Of a stretch of DNA of 35,768 nucleotides, positions 32,926 to 35,768 are shown piece after piece. This DNA comes from Epichloe hybrida. Its lineage: Eukaryota; Ascomycota; Sordariomycetes; Hypocreales; Clavicipitaceae. The DNA lies in assembly GCA_019022495.1 (NCBI GenBank), contig JAFEKR010000123.1:1-35768 (forward strand), given 5' to 3'. A program made the position numbers and the translations under genes. The notes beneath the pieces are model-generated. The model searched no databases. It saw nothing but the letters and a program-made list of their open reading frames with translations, and was not told the origin of the DNA. Position 1 is the stretch's first letter. The number at the start of each line of letters is the position of its first letter.

Positions 32926-34961
32926 ATGGATACACTTTTGTGAGTTGTATCTACGTCACCCGTTCTGAATTAGATCGCGTATCCAACACTATGAGCAGCC
33001 CCTCTACAGTTAAAGGCGGCAAATGGCGGTGGTGGAATCTTATCGGACTGCGCAGCTAACGCGGAACAGAACGGCCCAGATTGCGGCCAACGCGCCCCGG
33101 TACCGCCGCAAGAGCTCGACCTTTATCGACGGCATTCACGATGTTACGGAAAACGAGAATATGGCTCCGGCCCAGCTTTACAGTACCATGTCTGGCCGAC
33201 TGTTCCATTCCGGAAGAATCGCCATCGTCATGGTAGGCCCACCGGCACGTGGCAAAACGTAAGTACGAGAAACGTGGTGGTATCAGAATCCAAGCCGAAA
33301 TCATGGCAGTAGCTTATTGGAAGTTAGTCACATCTGTGTTTCCTTGGCCCGGTATCTGCAGTGGCTGGGTGTCAAAACCCGCATATTCCATCTCGGCGAC
33401 TACCGTCGTGCCACTATTGGCCCCGAAGGAGATGTGCCAGAGGACTACTTTTTCCCGGATGCCTCACCGTCTTCCGTCATTCTTCGCCAAAAGATATTGA
33501 AGAAGTGCCGAGAAGACATTTATGCATGGCTAAACCACGAAAATGGCCAAGTGGCCATCTACGACGCAGTGAACCCAACAGCAAATGGTCGCCGCGCACT
33601 AGCAAAGGAACTGGCAAAACACGACGTTCAGGTAGAAGAGAAGACCCTTCGTTTTGGCACGTTCCCTATAGGCTGACGTTTTGTAGACTTTGTTCATCGA
33701 GTCGTTTGTAGATGATGAACGAATTCTGCGCGAGAATGCCAGGAATGTCAAGATATCATCCCCCGATGTAAAGGCTCTCTCTCCTAGACAAGAACGGCGA
33801 AGCACTAATTTCCGAACTAACAAATCTTGCTAGTTCGCGGGAATGGACCCTGACGAAGCTGCTAAACTGTATTTGAAACGCATAGAAATGCGCATCCCGG
33901 TCTTCGAGACGATGAACGAGGCTGAACTCAACTACATAAAAATGATTAATGCTGGCACCAAGTTCTTCTACAACAACGTCAGCTTCAACTATCTTTCTCA
34001 CAGAATCGTCTTCTACCTCACCAATCTACATATAAAATCGCGAACGACCTTCTTTGTCCGCGCAGGTACGACTGAGGAAGAGGATTCTTACAAGGCTGAC
34101 GCACCCCTGTCTGAGGTGGGCAAGGCATACGCAGAGAGAATGTCAGAAACACTGCTGAAGCACCGACAACAAGAACATGCGGAGCAAGTAGAGAACAGTG
34201 GAGGGCAGCTCGCCCCCCTGCGACCGCTTACTGTATGGACCTCGACGCGAATGCGTACTGTTCAGACGGCGGATTACCTGAAGGAGAAGGGCTACAAGGT
34301 GCGCCAGCGGTCGCAGATGAGTCAGATTAATCCAGGAGTTTGCGAAAATATGCCAGAACGCATGATATCAAAGATCTACCCCGAGGAGGCTGAAAAGCAC
34401 GACTTGGACCCCTACCATCACAGGTATCCCCGAGCTGAGGTAAGGTCCCCTGTTTGCTGTCCAACTACAGCATTTTCGAGTGCGTAATTTGCTGACATGA
34501 TACCCTCTCAGTCTTATCATGATCTTGCCGTCCGCCTGGAGCCCATCATTCTTGAGCTGGAGCGAGAGCAGAATGATCTCCTCATCATCGCCCACGAGTC
34601 TGTTCTGCGTGTTCTTTACGCCTATCTCATGCACTGCTCCACAATGGAAATCCCGAACCTCAAATTTCCCCGTGATGAGATCATTGAGATCATCCCCGCG
34701 GCGTACCAGAACGAGGCAAAGCGCATTCACATTCCCGGGCTGGATGCAAAGTTGCCGCCTGGATCTCCAGACATTGTACAGACCCCGTTGCAAGTCATTG
34801 GGATCCCAGGAGGAGCAGCAGGCAGCGTCCCTGGAAGCGGCCAGATGAGTCCCATAGCTGGCGGCATGAGTAGTCCGACCACGTCAGTCGAACGACCTCC
34901 CGAGAAAGTTATCAACACGGCCAAAGATATGGTTGCGGACAAGGTGGATGATGAAGACTAG
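32926..34961 (+). CDS. 6-phosphofructo-2-kinase with degenerate bisphosphatase domain
   Basis: Makes fructose-2,6-bisphosphate, the activator of glycolytic phosphofructokinase. Exons 32926-32939, 33070-33258, 33328-33631, 33687-33767, 33834-34439 and 34512-34961 give 547 aa. The kinase domain shows a P-loop GPPARGKT (residues 61-68), VKTRIFHLGDYRR and NHENGQVAIYDAVNPT. The C-terminal domain belongs to the histidine phosphatase family, but its catalytic RHG motif reads RAG (272-274), so the phosphohistidine cannot form. The second histidine (IAHESVLR, His-426) and GVCENMPE remain. This predicts a kinase-only enzyme, as known for yeast Pfk26. The P-loop has Pro where animal enzymes have Leu (GLPARGKT). 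The start is uncertain: ATG 33023 without the first intron also reads in frame (558 aa). The tail is Gly/Ser/Pro-rich and ends acidic. Confidence 0.9.
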
Positions 34962-35768
34962 GCACCGACAAGGAAGGCGGATGAAAGAAATGGCGTTTGG
35001 AGGACCAGGGCATGGGCTGCGGATGGATGATTGGAGTTTCGTACATGCACTAGACAGGGCACTGGGTTTTGACAAAAGGCAACGACGGCCTGCTGAGTTC
35101 GTACAGGGTCTTGTGTGTGTGTAGACTCAGGTAGGGAATGAAACATATTTTCTGCCGCTGTTGAGATATATGCATCTTAGGGAAACCTACGCTGCCGTGT
35201 TGCAGACTCGTGAACCCCGGTAGAGAACGAAAAGCACAGGTCGGAATTACAAGTCATATGTACAGCGCACAAAAAGACACACAACTTATTCTCTTCCACT
35301 TTGACAAGTTGGATTGTCATGGTCAAGATTCCACACCGAACTAGCCATGCCTGAGGAAAACGTGCCCATCATGTCATGCCAGCAGGCTCTCGGTTCCCGG
35401 ACGGCCACATGACGTCCGCCACGAAGCTGCAGCCTGCCCGGAATGGAATGTCGCATCTAAATGTATTCGTGAGGTGTTTATGGAATATGCAATCACCTCC
35501 TGCAGCATGGGTAACATGTTGCAGCGTGGCAGAAGCCGAAGCCTGTCTGCTTGCTGGACTCACTGCTCCGTACCGTGCGTACGCCCTGAATCCCGATGCA
35601 GGCAGATACACGCAAGGAGGTGCAGGCGCAGGCCTGTGATGGCCTGCATATTCATGGCGCCACTGATGAATGTGAGGAGGAATTATGCAGGGTAGGGTGA
35701 TTCTGCAGTTGGCCTAGATCTTGGGGTGGGGGGGGGGGGGGGGAAAGGGAAAAAAAAAAAATAAAAAA
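34962..35768. other. 3' flank of the PFK-2 gene to the window end
   Basis: The first part is presumably the PFK-2 3' UTR. Open frames further on are short, overlap on both strands and look like no known family. The last 41 bases are a G16 run (35728-35743) followed by A-rich sequence, low-complexity at the edge of the window. Confidence 0.5.

Overview
The window looks like nuclear DNA of a filamentous ascomycete, most likely a Sordariomycete and probably Hypocreales. This rests on short introns (54-257 bp) with GTRNGT-type donors, CTAAC-like branch sites and AG acceptors, a six-coding-exon actin gene, and the character of the proteins. It contains no sign of a plasmid, phage or bacterial operon. 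Eleven protein genes could be modelled exon by exon. All are housekeeping or regulatory genes.

Layout. 1-7.2 kb holds no firm gene. It has one weak candidate exon, a GT-rich minisatellite and two short tandem repeats. A four-finger C2H2 transcription factor lies at 7.2-8.8 kb (+), followed by 2.7 kb with no recognised gene. At 11.5-15.4 kb URM1 (-) and ELP2 (+) are divergent and share a 438 bp promoter region. At 16.3-18.1 kb are a small subunit of serine palmitoyltransferase (-) and a mitochondrial GGQ-type release-factor-like protein (+), again divergent. Actin (-) occupies 18.6-20.4 kb. A decayed sugar-transporter relic (-) lies at 21.2-21.8 kb. FES1 (+) and the mitochondrial ribosomal protein uL5m/MRPL7 (-) are convergent at 23.0-25.2 kb. 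A ubiquitin-specific protease (+) with a C-terminal CaaX box lies at 26.5-29.4 kb. TOM40 (-) lies at 30.6-31.9 kb. A 6-phosphofructo-2-kinase whose bisphosphatase domain has lost its catalytic histidine (+) lies at 32.9-35.0 kb. The window ends in a G16/A-rich tract.

How the genes relate. Urm1 and Elp2 act on the same tRNA wobble base: Urm1 supplies sulfur for the 2-thio group, and Elongator starts the 5-methoxycarbonylmethyl side chain. Their head-to-head arrangement is the most suggestive functional link here. Three genes serve mitochondria (a ribosomal protein, a ribosome-rescue/release-factor relative, and the import pore), but they are not adjacent to each other. The others look like ordinary unlinked neighbours.

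I found no clear new multi-gene system. The observations most worth checking are the CaaX-ended deubiquitinase with its ambiguous open first intron, the kinase-only PFK-2 with a changed P-loop and two possible starts, and the URM1/ELP2 pair. All gene identities come from recognising protein families by eye. No database search was run.
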